64,000 nucleotides of DNA from Asticcacaulis sp. SL142 (lineage in GTDB: Bacteria; Pseudomonadota; Alphaproteobacteria; Caulobacterales; Caulobacteraceae): positions 434,001 to 498,000 of the forward strand of contig NZ_CP113061.1 in assembly GCF_026625745.1 (NCBI RefSeq). The letters are read 5' to 3'. Positions 54,201 to 64,000 of this stretch are shown piece by piece. The notes beneath the pieces are model-generated. The model did no database searches. It was not told the origin of the DNA and saw only the letters and a list, made by a program, of their open reading frames with translations. Each line of letters starts with the position of its first letter. The stretch's first letter is position 1. Both the position numbers and the translations under genes were made by a program.

Positions 54201-55281
54201 CGGTGAAATCACCGAAGAGAAGTTGTCCGAAGTCTCCAAAGGCCTGTGGTGGCAAATCGCCCTCGAAGACGAAAAGATCATGGGCGAGCTTGAGGCCATG
54301 AACCGTCAATTCACAGAGGCGCGTAAGCGTCTGGATCGTCGCTTTGAGGACAAGGTTGAAAAGCTGCAACGCGGTGACGAACTGCCGCCGGGCGTCATGA
54401 AGATGGTCAAGGTCTTCGTGGCTGTGAAGCGCAAGCTGCAACCGGGCGATAAGATGGCCGGCCGTCACGGCAACAAGGGGGTTATCTCCAAGATTCTCCC
54501 GGTCGAAGACATGCCGTTCCTCGCCGATGGTGAGCATGTTGATATCGTGCTGAACCCGCTGGGCGTGCCGTCGCGTATGAACGTCGGTCAGATCTTTGAA
54601 ACCCACCTTGGTTGGGCCTGTGCTAACGTCGGCAAGCAAATCGCTAACCTGCTGGAAGACTGGCAGAATGGCGGCCAGAAGCAGGCGTTGATCGATCACC
54701 TGCGTGGTGTCTATGGTCAGGAGCAGGAGCTTCCGGATACGGAAGAAGGTCTGATTGAACTGGCTAAGAACCTGTCGCGCGGTGTGCCGATTGCAACCCC
54801 GGTCTTTGATGGCGCTCACATTGACGACATTGAAGATATGCTGGAGTTTGCCGGTCTTGATCGTTCCGGTCAGTCGATCCTGTTCGACGGTCTGACGGGT
54901 GAGCAGTTCAAGCGTCCGGTCACGGTTGGCATCATCTACATGCTGAAGCTGCACCACCTGGTCGATGACAAGATCCACGCCCGTTCTATTGGGCCATACT
55001 CGCTCGTCACTCAGCAGCCGCTGGGTGGTAAGGCGCAGTTCGGCGGTCAGCGCTTCGGGGAAATGGAGGTCTGGGCTCTGGAAGCTTATGGTGCCGCCTA
55101 TACCCTGCAGGAAATGCTGACCGTGAAGTCCGATGACGTCGCCGGTCGTACCAAGGTCTATGAAGCCATCGTCCGTGGCGATGACAGCTTCGAGGCCGGT
55201 ATCCCGGAAAGCTTCAACGTCCTGATCAAGGAAATGCGATCTTTGGGTCTGAATGTCGAGTTGGAGAATGGTCAGGGCTAA
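51205..55281 (+). CDS. rpoB: RNA polymerase beta subunit
   Basis: A 1358-residue catalytic subunit of RNA polymerase. The opening [20 protein letters not shown] is typical of alphaproteobacteria. The rifampicin region ([40 protein letters not shown]) is wild type in appearance. [17 protein letters not shown] is a conserved active-site block. An open extension of 28 codons upstream is rejected for the AAGGA site 5 bases before this ATG and for family length. rpoC follows 105 bases later on the same strand. Confidence 0.98.
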   Translation: MAQSFTEKKRIRKSFGRIPEAIRMPNLIEVQRSSYEQFLQRFVRPVERIDDGLEAVFKSVFPVKDFNERATLEYVSYEFEEPKYDVEECIQRDITYAAPLKVKLRLIVFETDEDTGARSVKDIKEQDVYMGDIPLMTDKGTFVVNGTERVIVSQMHRSPGVFFDHDKGKTHSSGKLLFGARIIPYRGSWLDFEFDAKDVVYVRIDRRRKLPATTFLQALGLDGEEILTTFYDVVPYEKKDAGWVTPYKPERWRGVKPEFDLVDADTGEVIAQAGTKISARTAKKLADGGVKSLLLSENALNGRYLARDAVNFQTGEIYAEAGDELDAVAIKTLEENGFSTVDVLDIDHVTVGPYMRSTLRVDKNSSREDALFDVYRVMRPGEPPTIEAAEAMFNSLFFDMERYDLSSVGRVKMNMRLEQSVADDVRVLRKDDILSILKILVGLRDGRGEIDDIDNLGNRRVRSVGELLENQYRVGLLRMERAIKERMSSVDIDTVMPHDLINAKPAAASVREFFGSSQLSQFMDQTNPLSEITHKRRLSALGPGGLTRERAGFEVRDVHPTHYGRICPIETPEGPNIGLINSLATHARVNKYGFIESPYRKVIDGAVQEEVVYMSAMEESKHTIAQANVPIIKGHLGDDLMTVRINGDVTLSGKDQIDYMDVSPKQVVSVAAALIPFLENDDANRALMGSNMQRQAVPLVKADAPFVGTGMEEVVARDSGATIAARRTGVVEQVDATRIVVRATEETDPTKPGVDIYRLSKFQRSNQNTCINQRPIVKVGDKVAAHDIIADGPSTDLGDLALGRNVLVAFMPWNGYNFEDSILISERIVRDDIFTSIHLEEFEVMARDTKLGPEEITRDIPNVGEEALRNLDEAGIVAIGAEVQPGDILVGKVTPKGESPMTPEEKLLRAIFGEKASDVRDTSLRLPPGVAGTIVEVRVFNRHGVEKDERALAIERHEIERLGKDRDDELSILERNIYGRLKDIVLGKVAISGPKGMGRGEITEEKLSEVSKGLWWQIALEDEKIMGELEAMNRQFTEARKRLDRRFEDKVEKLQRGDELPPGVMKMVKVFVAVKRKLQPGDKMAGRHGNKGVISKILPVEDMPFLADGEHVDIVLNPLGVPSRMNVGQIFETHLGWACANVGKQIANLLEDWQNGGQKQALIDHLRGVYGQEQELPDTEEGLIELAKNLSRGVPIATPVFDGAHIDDIEDMLEFAGLDRSGQSILFDGLTGEQFKRPVTVGIIYMLKLHHLVDDKIHARSIGPYSLVTQQPLGGKAQFGGQRFGEMEVWALEAYGAAYTLQEMLTVKSDDVAGRTKVYEAIVRGDDSFEAGIPESFNVLIKEMRSLGLNVELENGQG

Positions 55282-55386
55282 CCCTCAAAAGGGTAATCCT
55301 TAAAAGGGGCAGGGGAACCTGCCTCGCCATCACCTGATCGACCTTTAATTTTAGGGGTGCCCGAGGCACCCACATGGAGCAACTGG

Positions 55387-58300
55387 ATGAACCAGGAAGT
55401 CCTCAATATTTTCAATCCGGTACAGGTCGCCCCGACCTTCGACCAGATCCGCATCACTCTGGCATCGCCTGAAAAGATCCTTTCGTGGTCGTTCGGTGAG
55501 ATCAAGAAGCCGGAAACCATCAACTACCGTACGTTCAAGCCTGAGCGTGACGGCCTGTTCTGTGCGCGTATCTTTGGCCCGACCAAAGACTATGAATGCT
55601 TGTGCGGTAAGTATAAGCGCATGAAGTACAAGGGCATTATCTGCGAAAAGTGCGGCGTGGAAGTCACTCTGTCACGCGTTCGCCGTGAGCGCATGGGCCA
55701 TATCGAACTGGCCTCGCCGGTTGCCCACATCTGGTTCCTGAAGTCACTGCCGTCGCGTATTTCCATGTTCCTTGACATGGCGCTTAAGGACGTTGAGCGG
55801 GTTCTGTACTTTGAAAACTACATCGTCACGGAACCGGGTCTGACCGCGCTTAAGCTGAACCAGCTTCTGACCGAAGACGAATATTATCGCTGTCAGGAAG
55901 AATTCGGCGACGACAGCTTTACGGCTGAAATCGGTGCCGAAGCTATCCGCAATATGCTGATGTCGATGAACCTCAGCGAGATTGCCGATAAGCTGCGTTC
56001 GGATCTGGCTGATAATCCTTCGGAAATGAAGGCCAAAAAGGCCTCCAAGCGCCTTAAGCTGATCGAAGCGTTCATGGAATCGGGCAACAAGCCTGAATGG
56101 ATGATCCTGACGGTTGTGCCGGTTATTCCGCCTGAGTTGCGCCCGCTGGTGCCGCTGGATGGTGGCCGTTTCGCGACCTCCGACCTGAACGACCTCTATC
56201 GCCGCGTGATCAACCGGAACAACCGTTTGAAGCGCCTGATGGAACTGCGCGCGCCTGACATCATCATCCGCAACGAAAAGCGTATGTTGCAGGAATCGGT
56301 TGACGCCCTGTTTGATAACGGCCGCCGTGGTCGTGTCATCACCGGCGCCAACAAGCGTCCGCTGAAATCCCTGGCTGATATGCTTAAGGGTAAGCAAGGC
56401 CGCTTCCGTCAGAACCTTCTTGGCAAGCGCGTCGACTATTCAGGTCGTTCGGTTATCACCGTGGGCCCGGAACTGAAACTGCATGAGTGTGGTCTACCTA
56501 AGAAGATGGCGCTGGAACTTTTCAAGCCGTTCATCTATGCGCGTCTGGATGCCAAGGGCCTGTCCGGCACCGTTAAGCAATCCAAGCGTATGGTCGAGCG
56601 TGAGCAGCCGCAGGTTTGGGATATCCTCGAAGAGGTTATCCGTGAACATCCGGTCATGTTGAACCGCGCCCCGACCCTTCACCGTCTTGGGATTCAGGCG
56701 TTTGAGCCCAAGCTGATCGAAGGTAAGGCGATCCGTTTGCATCCGCTCGTCTGTTCGGCCTTTAACGCCGACTTCGACGGTGACCAGATGGCCGTTCACG
56801 TCCCGCTGTCGCTTGAGGCGCAACTCGAAGCCCGCGTCCTGATGATGTCGACCAACAACATCCTGTCGCCGGCCAACGGTAAGCCAATCATCGTCCCGTC
56901 GCAGGATATCGTGCTGGGTCTCTATTATCTGTCGCTCGTGAAGGAAAAAGAGCAGGGCGAGGGCATGATCTTTGCCGACCTGAATGAAATTCAGGCCGCG
57001 CTCGATGCCGGTGTTGTCTCCATGCACGCTAAGGTCAAGTGCCGCTTCACCGAAGTCGATCCTGACGGCGAAACCCGTACCCGTGTCATCGACACGACGC
57101 CGGGCCGCATGAAGATCGCCGCTCTGCTGCCGCGTCACGCCTCGATCGGTATCCGGGTTCTGGAAAAGAACCTGACCAAGAAGGAAATCGGCAACCTGAT
57201 CGACGTGGTGTATCGCCACTGCGGCCAGAAGGCGACCGTGATCTTCGCTGACCAGATGATGGCGCTGGGCTTCAAAGAAGCGGCCCGTGCCGGTATTTCC
57301 TTCGGTAAGGACGACATCGTTATTCCCGATTCCAAGAAGGGTATCGTCGAAGAAACCCGTAATCTGGTTGAAGAATACGAGCAGCAATATGCTGACGGTC
57401 TGATCACCAAGGGCGAAAAGTACAACAAGGTCGTTGACGCCTGGTCGAAAGCGACTGACCGCGTGTCTGACGAAATGATGAAGGAAATCAGCCGTAAGCA
57501 CCTCAATGCTGATGGGACTGAAAAAGAGATCAACTCGATCTACATGATGGCCAACTCTGGTGCCCGTGGTTCTCAGGCCCAGATGAAGCAGCTTGGTGGT
57601 ATGCGCGGCCTTATGGCCAAGCCATCGGGCGAAATCATTGAAACGCCGATCATTTCGAACTTTAAAGAAGGCCTGTCGGTTATGGAGTACTTCAACTCCA
57701 CCCACGGCGCCCGTAAAGGTCTGGCCGATACCGCGCTGAAGACGGCGAACTCCGGTTATCTGACCCGTCGTCTGGTTGACGTCGCTCAAGACTGTATCAT
57801 CATGGAGCCGGATTGCGGCACGACGAAGGGCATTACGCTCCGCGCCGTGGTCGAAGGCGGTGACGTGCTGGTATCGCTGGGCGCACGCGTTCTGGGCCGC
57901 ACCACGGCTGAGGACATCAAGGACGTGGCGACGCAGGAAGTTGTGGTCGAAGCCGATACCTATGTCGACGAAGAAGTGGTCGAGCTTATCGAAGCTTCGG
58001 GCGTTCAGTCGGTTAAGGTGCGCTCGGTCCTGACCTGTGAAGCGGAACTCGGTGCCTGTGCGGCCTGCTACGGTCGCGATCTGGCCCGCGGTACCCGCGT
58101 CAATATGGGCGAAGCGGTCGGCGTTATTGCGGCGCAATCGATCGGTGAACCCGGCACGCAGCTTACCATGCGGACCTTCCACATCGGCGGTACCGCTCAG
58201 GTGGCCGAGCAGTCGTTCTATGAAACGACAGCAGACGGTGTGATCAAGCTGACGGGCGGCAACACGGTTAAGGGTACCCACGGTGACCTGATCGCCATGA

Positions 58301-59571
58301 GCCGTAACGTCATGATCACGGTTCACCATGATGGTAAAGACCGTGAAACCTATAAGGTGCCTTACGGTGCGCGTCTGCGTATCGTGGACGGTTCCGAGGT
58401 CAAAAAAGGTCAGCGTCTGGCGGAGTGGGATCCCTATACCACCCCGATCATCACCGAAGTGGGCGGTAAAATCCGGTTTGAAGACCTCACGGACGGTATG
58501 TCGGTGCGTGAAGAAACCGACGAAGCTACCGGCATCACCAACCGCGTGGTCGCTGACTGGCGTGCCTCTCCGCGTGGGTCTGACCTGCGTCCGGGCATGG
58601 GCATTGTCGATGATGCGGGCGCTTATAAGCGTCTGGCCAACGGCACTGAGTCGCGTTACCTCCTGCCGGTCGGGGCTATTCTCTCGGTAGGTAACGGTGA
58701 CGAGGTTCGTCCGGGTGAAATCCTGGCGCGTATCCCAACCGAAGGTGCCAAGACCCGCGACATCACCGGTGGTCTGCCGCGCGTCGCCGAACTGTTCGAA
58801 GCGCGCCGTCCGAAAGACTGTGCTGTCATCGCCGAAATGGATGGCCGCGTAGAATTTGGCCGCGACTACAAGAACAAGCGCCGCATCAAGATCACGCCGG
58901 AAGATGGTTCAGAAGCCGTCGAGTTCCTGATCCCGAAAGGCAAGCATATCTCGGTTCACGATGGTGACTTCATCCAGAAGGGTGACTACATCATCGACGG
59001 CAACCCCGATCCGCATGATCTGCTGCGTATTCAGGGCGTTGAATCCCTGGCTGAGTATCTGGTCAACGAAGTTCAGGACGTTTACCGTCTGCAAGGCGTG
59101 CCGATCAACGACAAGCACATCGAAGTCATCGTGCGTCAGATGCTGCAAAAGGTGGAAATCCTTGAGCCGGGCGATACCGGCCTCATCAAGGGTGATCATC
59201 TGGATAAGACCGAGGTTGATCTTGATAATGCCAAGACTGAAAAGCGCGGTGGCCGTTTGGCGGTAACCCAGCCGATCCTGCTCGGTATCACCAAGGCGTC
59301 TCTGCAAACGAAGTCGTTCATTTCGGCCGCTTCGTTCCAGGAAACGACCCGCGTCCTGACCGAAGCTTCGGTCAACGGCAAGGTCGATACTCTGGACGGC
59401 TTGAAAGAAAACGTCATCGTCGGTCGTCTGATCCCGGCCGGTACGGGCGCTTACCTGCGCTCGCTCCAGCGCATCGCGCTCAAGCGTGATGAACAACTGG
59501 CCCAGACCCGCGAAGAGACGATGGAGCCGCTACCGGCGGAAATCCTGCTCGAAGCCCCGGCCGGCGAATAA
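55387..59571 (+). CDS. rpoC: RNA polymerase beta' subunit
   Basis: A 1394-residue subunit that carries the active-site magnesium in NADFDGDQM near residue 460. The N-terminal zinc site is [20 protein letters not shown]; the second zinc site is in [20 protein letters not shown]. The trigger loop and bridge helix sequence ([16 protein letters not shown]) is intact. GGAG lies upstream of the ATG at 55387; an ATG ten codons earlier is less likely. A tandem of hairpins follows the stop. Confidence 0.98.
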   Translation: MNQEVLNIFNPVQVAPTFDQIRITLASPEKILSWSFGEIKKPETINYRTFKPERDGLFCARIFGPTKDYECLCGKYKRMKYKGIICEKCGVEVTLSRVRRERMGHIELASPVAHIWFLKSLPSRISMFLDMALKDVERVLYFENYIVTEPGLTALKLNQLLTEDEYYRCQEEFGDDSFTAEIGAEAIRNMLMSMNLSEIADKLRSDLADNPSEMKAKKASKRLKLIEAFMESGNKPEWMILTVVPVIPPELRPLVPLDGGRFATSDLNDLYRRVINRNNRLKRLMELRAPDIIIRNEKRMLQESVDALFDNGRRGRVITGANKRPLKSLADMLKGKQGRFRQNLLGKRVDYSGRSVITVGPELKLHECGLPKKMALELFKPFIYARLDAKGLSGTVKQSKRMVEREQPQVWDILEEVIREHPVMLNRAPTLHRLGIQAFEPKLIEGKAIRLHPLVCSAFNADFDGDQMAVHVPLSLEAQLEARVLMMSTNNILSPANGKPIIVPSQDIVLGLYYLSLVKEKEQGEGMIFADLNEIQAALDAGVVSMHAKVKCRFTEVDPDGETRTRVIDTTPGRMKIAALLPRHASIGIRVLEKNLTKKEIGNLIDVVYRHCGQKATVIFADQMMALGFKEAARAGISFGKDDIVIPDSKKGIVEETRNLVEEYEQQYADGLITKGEKYNKVVDAWSKATDRVSDEMMKEISRKHLNADGTEKEINSIYMMANSGARGSQAQMKQLGGMRGLMAKPSGEIIETPIISNFKEGLSVMEYFNSTHGARKGLADTALKTANSGYLTRRLVDVAQDCIIMEPDCGTTKGITLRAVVEGGDVLVSLGARVLGRTTAEDIKDVATQEVVVEADTYVDEEVVELIEASGVQSVKVRSVLTCEAELGACAACYGRDLARGTRVNMGEAVGVIAAQSIGEPGTQLTMRTFHIGGTAQVAEQSFYETTADGVIKLTGGNTVKGTHGDLIAMSRNVMITVHHDGKDRETYKVPYGARLRIVDGSEVKKGQRLAEWDPYTTPIITEVGGKIRFEDLTDGMSVREETDEATGITNRVVADWRASPRGSDLRPGMGIVDDAGAYKRLANGTESRYLLPVGAILSVGNGDEVRPGEILARIPTEGAKTRDITGGLPRVAELFEARRPKDCAVIAEMDGRVEFGRDYKNKRRIKITPEDGSEAVEFLIPKGKHISVHDGDFIQKGDYIIDGNPDPHDLLRIQGVESLAEYLVNEVQDVYRLQGVPINDKHIEVIVRQMLQKVEILEPGDTGLIKGDHLDKTEVDLDNAKTEKRGGRLAVTQPILLGITKASLQTKSFISAASFQETTRVLTEASVNGKVDTLDGLKENVIVGRLIPAGTGAYLRSLQRIALKRDEQLAQTREETMEPLPAEILLEAPAGE

Positions 59572-59574
59572 TAA

Positions 59575-59604
59575 GGGGGCAAGCCCCCTTAACCCGGAAC
59601 TTGG
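59575..59604 (+). repeat. Hairpin plus 13-mer element after rpoC
   Basis: AAGGGGGC/GCCCCCTT with a 2-nt loop, followed by ACCCGGAACTTGG (59592-59604), the same 13-mer that follows the tig hairpin. Confidence 0.5.
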
Positions 59605-59633
59605 CGCGTTGAACGCCATCGGGTAAGTCATAT

Positions 59634-59668
59634 AAAAACCCCTGAGTGTCCGCACTCAGGGGTTTTTA
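59634..59668. terminator. Bidirectional terminator between rpoC and the convergent flavoprotein gene
   Basis: A perfect 15-bp stem AAAAACCCCTGAGTG/CACTCAGGGGTTTTT with a TCCG loop; it has a T-run on either strand and lies 63 bases after rpoC and 100 bases after the flavoprotein gene end. Confidence 0.95.
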
Positions 59669-59767
59669 TATATTAACTGTGGGGCAGTCGTGACCCCTAC
59701 ATTTTAATCGTGAAAAAGTTCCCTGAGACGAAAGCGAAGCTGAGCCGAAGGACTTTTTCACGGATGT

Positions 59768-60961
59768 CTATATAGCCTGACCGACCGCCCAACCCGATGA
59801 CCACGCCCATTGGAAATTATAGCCGCCCAGCCAGCCGGTGACATCGAGCGCTTCGCCAACGAAATATAGTCCCGCGCACAAGTGGCTTTCAAAGGTCTGC
59901 GAAGAGATATCCTTGGTGTCGATGCCGCCGAGCGTGACTTCAGCGGTGCGGTAGCCTTCGGTGCCGTCCGGGATCAGGCTCCACGGCTGAATGTGCGATA
60001 ATATGCCCTTGATCTTCACATCGGACATATCCGCGATCTTGGTCTCGTTCGTTTCAGCACTAAGACCCTGAGCGGCCATGATTTTCTCTGCCAGACGGCG
60101 CGGCAGGATTTCAAACAGGGCCGTGTGCAAAGATTGACGGGTTTTGCGCTTGGCCCGGAACCATTCCATCAGATCCATATCAGGCCGAAGGTCGATCTCA
60201 AGCGTTTGGCCCATCTGCCAGTAGTTGGAAATTTGCAGTATAGCCGGGCCGGACAGGCCGCGGTGGGTGAACAAAAAGCCGTCTTCAAACTTGGTTTTGC
60301 CGACTTTAACGCGCGCCTGCATAGAAACACCGGCCAGATCCAGAGCCTGAAGCTTATCGGGGCTAAGCGTCAGGGGCACCAGGCCTGCGCGCATGGGGGT
60401 GATCACATGGCCGAACTGCTTTGCGGTCTCATAGGCAAAGGGCGACCCCAGTTTCGGGATCGACAAGCCGCCGGTGGCAATGACCACCTTTTTGGCTTTG
60501 ACGGTTTCATTGGTCGTGGTGATATCAAAACCGGCGTCGTTTTTAGTAATCGCGGTGATGGCCGTTTGCAGCCACAGTTCGCCGCCATTATCGCGCAATT
60601 CATTGAGCAGCATGTCGATGATGTCCATGGCGGACTCATCGCAGAACAACTGGCCTTCGGTTTTTTCGTGATAAGGAATTTTATGGCGCTCAACCAAGCC
60701 TACGAAATCGCGCGGTGTGTAGCGCTTTAAAGCCGAAATGCAAAAACGCGGGTTTTGGGACAGGTAGTTATGCGAATGGGCGCGCAGGTGGGTGAAGTTA
60801 CAGCGCCCACCGCCGGAGATGCGAATCTTCTCGGCCGGGGCGTCAGCCTGTTCCAGCACGACGACTTTTTTTCCACGTTTCGCAGCTTCGATTGCGCACA
60901 TAAGGCCTGCGGCACCGGCACCAATAATGGCAGCATCATAGTATTTTGGGGAAGAGGACAT
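59768..60961 (-). CDS. HI0933-family flavoprotein (YhiN-like)
   Basis: A 397-residue NAD(P)/FAD-dependent oxidoreductase. The N-terminal dinucleotide fold AAIIGAGAAGLMCAIEAAKR is followed by LEQADAPAEKIRISGGGRCN, KVVIATGGLSIPKLG, FTHRGLSGPAILQIS and the terminal GLYFVGEALDVTGWLGGYNF, all features of the HI0933/YhiN family. The reaction of this family is unknown. It is divergent from the SCP2 gene. Confidence 0.9.
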   Translation of the reverse strand: MSSSPKYYDAAIIGAGAAGLMCAIEAAKRGKKVVVLEQADAPAEKIRISGGGRCNFTHLRAHSHNYLSQNPRFCISALKRYTPRDFVGLVERHKIPYHEKTEGQLFCDESAMDIIDMLLNELRDNGGELWLQTAITAITKNDAGFDITTTNETVKAKKVVIATGGLSIPKLGSPFAYETAKQFGHVITPMRAGLVPLTLSPDKLQALDLAGVSMQARVKVGKTKFEDGFLFTHRGLSGPAILQISNYWQMGQTLEIDLRPDMDLMEWFRAKRKTRQSLHTALFEILPRRLAEKIMAAQGLSAETNETKIADMSDVKIKGILSHIQPWSLIPDGTEGYRTAEVTLGGIDTKDISSQTFESHLCAGLYFVGEALDVTGWLGGYNFQWAWSSGWAVGQAI

Positions 60962-61124
60962 GAAATCTCAAAAAAATTGCGTTAATTTTGTTTAGTCGCA
61001 TTTTTACGACGAACCGGCAGCCACTTCGTCTAAAATGCTTTGGCTTACGCAACGTCATACTTGTTCTGCCGAAAATCCGGCGTAAGGTCGCAGCCACCTA
61101 TATAAGCCTGTTCAGGAGGATACC

Positions 61125-61430
61125 ATGTCCGATTTGGTCACCATCACAGAAAAAATCAAATCTTCGGTCGGAGAGGACTCCGGCTTGGGGAAAATCGTCA
61201 AGCTCGACTTCGGTGATGCTGGTAAAATCCTTATCAACGCCGCTCAGGTGCCCAATGTGGTCAGCAATGACGATGGCGCGGCTGATACCACAGTCATCAT
61301 CGGTCTGGATGATCTGGTGGCTATGGCTAAGGGCCAGCTTGATCCGATGATGGCTTTTATGCAGGGCAAGATGAAGATCCTTGGCGACATGAGTGTCGCG
61401 CAGAAATTAGCGCCGCTGTTGAAAGGCTGA
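61125..61430 (+). CDS. SCP2 sterol-binding domain protein
   Basis: A 101-residue single-domain protein. The stretch ADTTVIIGLDDLVAMAKGQLDPMMAFMQGKMKILGDMSVAQKLAPLL is the SCP2 core, which forms a hydrophobic tunnel for lipids or acyl groups. The N-terminal half is short but complete for bacterial SCP2 proteins. GGAGG (61114-61118) lies 6 bases before the ATG. It is convergent with the MBL hydrolase, with one base between stops. The ligand is unknown. Confidence 0.9.
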   Translation: MSDLVTITEKIKSSVGEDSGLGKIVKLDFGDAGKILINAAQVPNVVSNDDGAADTTVIIGLDDLVAMAKGQLDPMMAFMQGKMKILGDMSVAQKLAPLLKG

Positions 61431-61431
61431 T

Positions 61432-62118
61432 TTAGCCCGGCCCCGACGTATTGGCTTTAGAATGAGCAATCACCCGATCCGCCACATAGGGGTTTGACTG
61501 ACGCTCCGCATGAAAGCTCGACATCGGGCCGTGTCCAGGCACGAACTGGACGTCCCCCAGCGGCCACAACCGCGTGGTGATCGCGTTGATCAGATCAGCG
61601 TGATTGCCGCGCGGGAAGTCCGTTCTGCCAATTGAGCCTTTAAACAGGACATCACCGACCTGCGCGAAGTTCGACGGACGGTGGAAGAAAACCACATGGC
61701 CGGGCGTATGGCCGGGGCAGTGATAAATCTCCCATTCAGTTTCGCCGAGTGTGACCGTATCGCCGTTTTCCAGCCAGCGGTCGGTTTCAAACACCCGCAT
61801 GCCTTCGACGCCGTAGCGCTGACCGGCTTCGGGGATGCGGTCGATCCAGAACTGATCGTCACGATGCGGGCCTTCGATCATGGCCCCTGTGCGTTCTTTC
61901 AATTCCGCAGCCCCGCCTGCGTGATCGGCATGGCCGTGGGTGATCCATATCTTATCGACGCTCAGGCCGCGCCGCTTGATTTCCCCCAGCACGGCGTCAA
62001 GATCACCACCCGGATCAATGACAGCAGCCTTGTTAGTCTTGGTGCACCAGACGACCGTGCAGTTTTGCTGTAGCGGGGTGACGGGCGCGACAAACAGGCG
62101 GATAGGGGCATCGGACAC
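61432..62118 (-). CDS. MBL-fold metallo-hydrolase (YcbL-like, glyoxalase II family)
   Basis: A 228-residue metallo-beta-lactamase-fold enzyme. The dizinc motif THGHADHAGG is near residue 62, CPGHTPGHV supplies the next histidine, VGDVLFKGSIGRTDFP the bridging aspartate, and FVPGHGPMS the last histidine. YcbL-type proteins hydrolyse thioesters such as S-lactoylglutathione in vitro. It lies 73 bases downstream of the permease on the same strand, past a terminator. Confidence 0.9.
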   Translation of the reverse strand: MSDAPIRLFVAPVTPLQQNCTVVWCTKTNKAAVIDPGGDLDAVLGEIKRRGLSVDKIWITHGHADHAGGAAELKERTGAMIEGPHRDDQFWIDRIPEAGQRYGVEGMRVFETDRWLENGDTVTLGETEWEIYHCPGHTPGHVVFFHRPSNFAQVGDVLFKGSIGRTDFPRGNHADLINAITTRLWPLGDVQFVPGHGPMSSFHAERQSNPYVADRVIAHSKANTSGPG

Positions 62119-62131
62119 GGCGGGAACTCCA

Positions 62132-62168
62132 TAAGAAAAGCCCCTATGTCTTAAAACATAGGGGCTTT
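62132..62168 (-). terminator. Terminator of the APC permease
   Basis: Minus-strand perfect 13-bp stem AAAGCCCCTATGT/ACATAGGGGCTTT with a 6-nt loop, followed by TCTTAT, 22 bases past the permease stop. Confidence 0.88.
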
Positions 62169-62190
62169 GAACTCTACAGGAGATTACATC

Positions 62191-63828
62191 CTATTTCTTA
62201 TCGTCGATATTGCCGCGGAACGCATCGGCCGGAGACGACAGATCGGTGTCTTCGGTGATGTCGATGCCCTTGGACAGCTTCGAGTGCCAGAAGCCGTAAC
62301 CGGCATAGATTATCGCGCCGACAATGGCGTAGCACACCAGAATGGTCAGCGGCAGAGTGTTGCCCTTCATGGCATGGTCAATCATGGGCGAGAAGTTTTG
62401 CCAGGCCAGGAACAGACAGGACAGGATGCCTAAGACCGCCGTAAATATCCCGCCAGGTACGCGGAAGGGGCGCTCCATTTCGGGGTGCTTGATGCGCAGG
62501 TAGATTACCGACAAACACACGATTGAGAAGGCGACCGCAGTCCCCAGCGAGACCAGATCACCCAGCAGGCTGATCGGCAGGAACGAGGCTGCCACCGCAA
62601 CCATGATCCCCAGCAGAATGGTGCCGAGCCAGGGGGTACGGAACTTATCGTGGATTTTCGAGAATACGGCGGGCAACAGGCCGTCACGCGACATGGTGTA
62701 AAAGATGCGGGTCTGGCCAAAGCACAGCACCAGCATAACGGATGAGAGACCTGCAACCGCACCGACCTTGATCAGCAGGCTGATGGCGTTCATCTGGCCG
62801 CTTTCAACGAACGGCCACGGGAAGTTGGCCCAGGTCAGCGCCATGCGGTCGATAGCCACCGCGATGGGGGCGGGGCTTGCCAGTTCCAGATAAGGGACAA
62901 CGCCGGTCATGACGGCGGCGACAGCCATGTAGATAACCGTACAGATTACTAGGGCGCCCAGAATGCCGACGGGGACATCGCGGCTTGGGTTCTTGGCTTC
63001 GGCCGCAGCGGTTGAGACGGCTTCGAAGCCAACATAGGCAAAGAAGATGATGGCGGCACCGCGGAAAATGCCCCCGACGCCAAACTCACCGGGATTGCCG
63101 GTTGCGGGTGGAATGAACGGATGCCAGTTGTCAGGATTGATGTAGGTGACGCCGACCGCAATAAAGGTCAGCAGCACTATGATTTTCAATACCACGATGA
63201 AGTTATTGACGTTGGCCGATTCGCTGACGCCCAGAACCAGCAGGCAGGTCACAGCGGCAATGCCGATAGCGGCGATCAGGTTAAAAGTGCCCGACAGCAT
63301 CATGGTGGTGTGACCACCGTCATCTGTTACGGCGCGCACCAATGGGGTTGCCCACATGGTCGCCGGGTGGTCAGTCCCCCCCGCGAGCACCGGTAGGTGT
63401 ACCCCGAAATCGCCAAGTAAGCTGACAACATAGCCTGACCAGCCCACCGCCACTGTAGAAGCGGCAATTCCGTATTCCAGCACCAGCAGCCAGCCCATGA
63501 TCCAGGCGAAGACTTCGCCCAGTGTCCCGTAGGCATAGGTATAGGCCGATCCCGACACCGGCATGGTTGACGCCAGTTCGGCATAACAGAGGCCGGCCAG
63601 CGCACAGGCGATTCCGGCCACCACAAAGGACAGCATGATCGCCGGACCGGCATTGGCTGACGCCACCTGACCGGTAAGAACGAAAATGCCGGCGCCGATA
63701 ATAGCGCCGACACCGAGCGACATCAGATTAATCGGCCCAAGCGTGCGCTTGAGCGGACTTTTGGCCGCTTCTTTTTGAATATTGGCAATCGACTTTTTCT
63801 GGAACAGCCGACCAAGGTTGTTGGACAT
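62191..63828 (-). CDS. APC-superfamily amino acid permease (cationic amino acid transporter type)
   Basis: A 545-residue inner-membrane carrier with 12 or more helices. The N-terminal LMSLGVGAIIGAGIFVLTGQ and IALGxxxY-like AGPAIMLSFVVAGIACALAG, GSAYTYAYGTLGEVFAWIMG and FFAYVGFEAVSTAAAEAKNP are classic CAT/YhdG signatures. The N-terminal RLFQKKSIANIQKEA and the SPLKRTLGP segment match the bacterial group. A cytosolic C-terminal tail ends ADAFRGNIDDKK. The substrate is probably a cationic or branched amino acid, unproved. The last 172 bases of the window hold its promoter region and no gene. Confidence 0.9.
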   Translation of the reverse strand: MSNNLGRLFQKKSIANIQKEAAKSPLKRTLGPINLMSLGVGAIIGAGIFVLTGQVASANAGPAIMLSFVVAGIACALAGLCYAELASTMPVSGSAYTYAYGTLGEVFAWIMGWLLVLEYGIAASTVAVGWSGYVVSLLGDFGVHLPVLAGGTDHPATMWATPLVRAVTDDGGHTTMMLSGTFNLIAAIGIAAVTCLLVLGVSESANVNNFIVVLKIIVLLTFIAVGVTYINPDNWHPFIPPATGNPGEFGVGGIFRGAAIIFFAYVGFEAVSTAAAEAKNPSRDVPVGILGALVICTVIYMAVAAVMTGVVPYLELASPAPIAVAIDRMALTWANFPWPFVESGQMNAISLLIKVGAVAGLSSVMLVLCFGQTRIFYTMSRDGLLPAVFSKIHDKFRTPWLGTILLGIMVAVAASFLPISLLGDLVSLGTAVAFSIVCLSVIYLRIKHPEMERPFRVPGGIFTAVLGILSCLFLAWQNFSPMIDHAMKGNTLPLTILVCYAIVGAIIYAGYGFWHSKLSKGIDITEDTDLSSPADAFRGNIDDKK

Positions 63829-64000
63829 GAGACCCCTCGCATGGTGCCGCCATTTTCACTCGCGGCATAAAACGCTAAAGGGATGACGTTAATGTCACAT
63901 TTTCAACTAAGCAACAGCTATTTGCGGGAAGATTTCACCAGCTAACAGCCAAGTTTAATGAGAAATTTAGCCTGAGCGTGACATTTGGCGGAAAATTCTG

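Noticed and set aside
53899-54978. 359-codon open frame antisense to rpoB
   Set aside because: Same reasoning; composition follows the sense gene.
56494-58329. 611-codon open frame antisense to rpoC
   Set aside because: It mirrors codon bias of rpoC, lacks any recognisable domain and has no ribosome site; long antisense frames are common in GC-rich conserved genes.

Overview
The window reads as chromosome of an alphaproteobacterium of the Caulobacterales, most like Caulobacter or Asticcacaulis. The pointers are a HAD phosphatase lying antisense between clpP and clpX (the cicA arrangement of Caulobacter), Caulobacter-type short flagellins carrying the SSAKDNGA motif, an iscR-led suf operon containing two cysteine desulfurases, and a glnB-glnA pair with a separate amtB. 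The species assignment is inference from gene content; no 16S gene is present.

Layout. 1-6.2 kb: the 3' part of a very large AsmA/YhdP-like envelope protein, then tyrS and anmK divergently arranged, and a small alpha/beta hydrolase. 6.2-13.5 kb: an eight-gene Fe-S assembly operon (iscR, IscS-like desulfurase, sufB, sufC, sufD, sufS, sufT, sufA) preceded by a good type 1 IscR box. 13.5-19.2 kb, all minus strand: a PlsC-like acyltransferase, a GGDEF diguanylate cyclase, a DEAD-box RNA helicase with a striking nested stem in its leader, and parE. 19.3-25.3 kb: two TorF-type outer-membrane proteins, amtB, glnA-glnB and tRNA-Leu(UAG). 25.4-29.1 kb: small metabolic and transport genes. 29.4-39.9 kb is a protein quality-control district: tig, clpP, cicA, clpX, lon and HU, with a heat-shock (sigma-32) type promoter in front of lon. 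It also holds a radical SAM gene, a Tat-exported glucose-fructose-oxidoreductase-like protein and a YaiI protein. 40.1-44.1 kb is the accessory region: tRNA-Val(UAC), then a restriction-modification pair of AT-rich composition, then an arsR-aquaporin-arsC operon. 44.1-48.3 kb: miaE, a DMT exporter with a divergent Lrp-type regulator, and two flagellins. 48.6-59.6 kb: rplJ, rplL, two unfamiliar genes, rpoB and rpoC. 59.7-64 kb: a flavoprotein, an SCP2 protein, an MBL hydrolase and an APC permease.

The most interesting points follow. (1) The restriction-modification system consists of a C5 methyltransferase divergent from a single polypeptide that joins a controller-type HTH to a putative PD-(D/E)XK nuclease. 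A perfect 14-bp palindrome of C-box type lies between them. This looks like a self-regulating controller-endonuclease fusion. (2) Both clpP and the PA0069-type radical SAM gene carry a single-base frameshift near the 3' end; conserved C-terminal sequence continues in another frame immediately afterwards. Two such events within 3.3 kb suggest sequencing indels, or less likely real truncations. (3) The helicase leader can form a nested 11-bp plus 8-bp stem. (4) A hairpin followed by the identical 13-mer ACCCGGAACTTGG occurs after both tig and rpoC.

No insertion sequence, integrase, CRISPR array or rRNA gene was seen.
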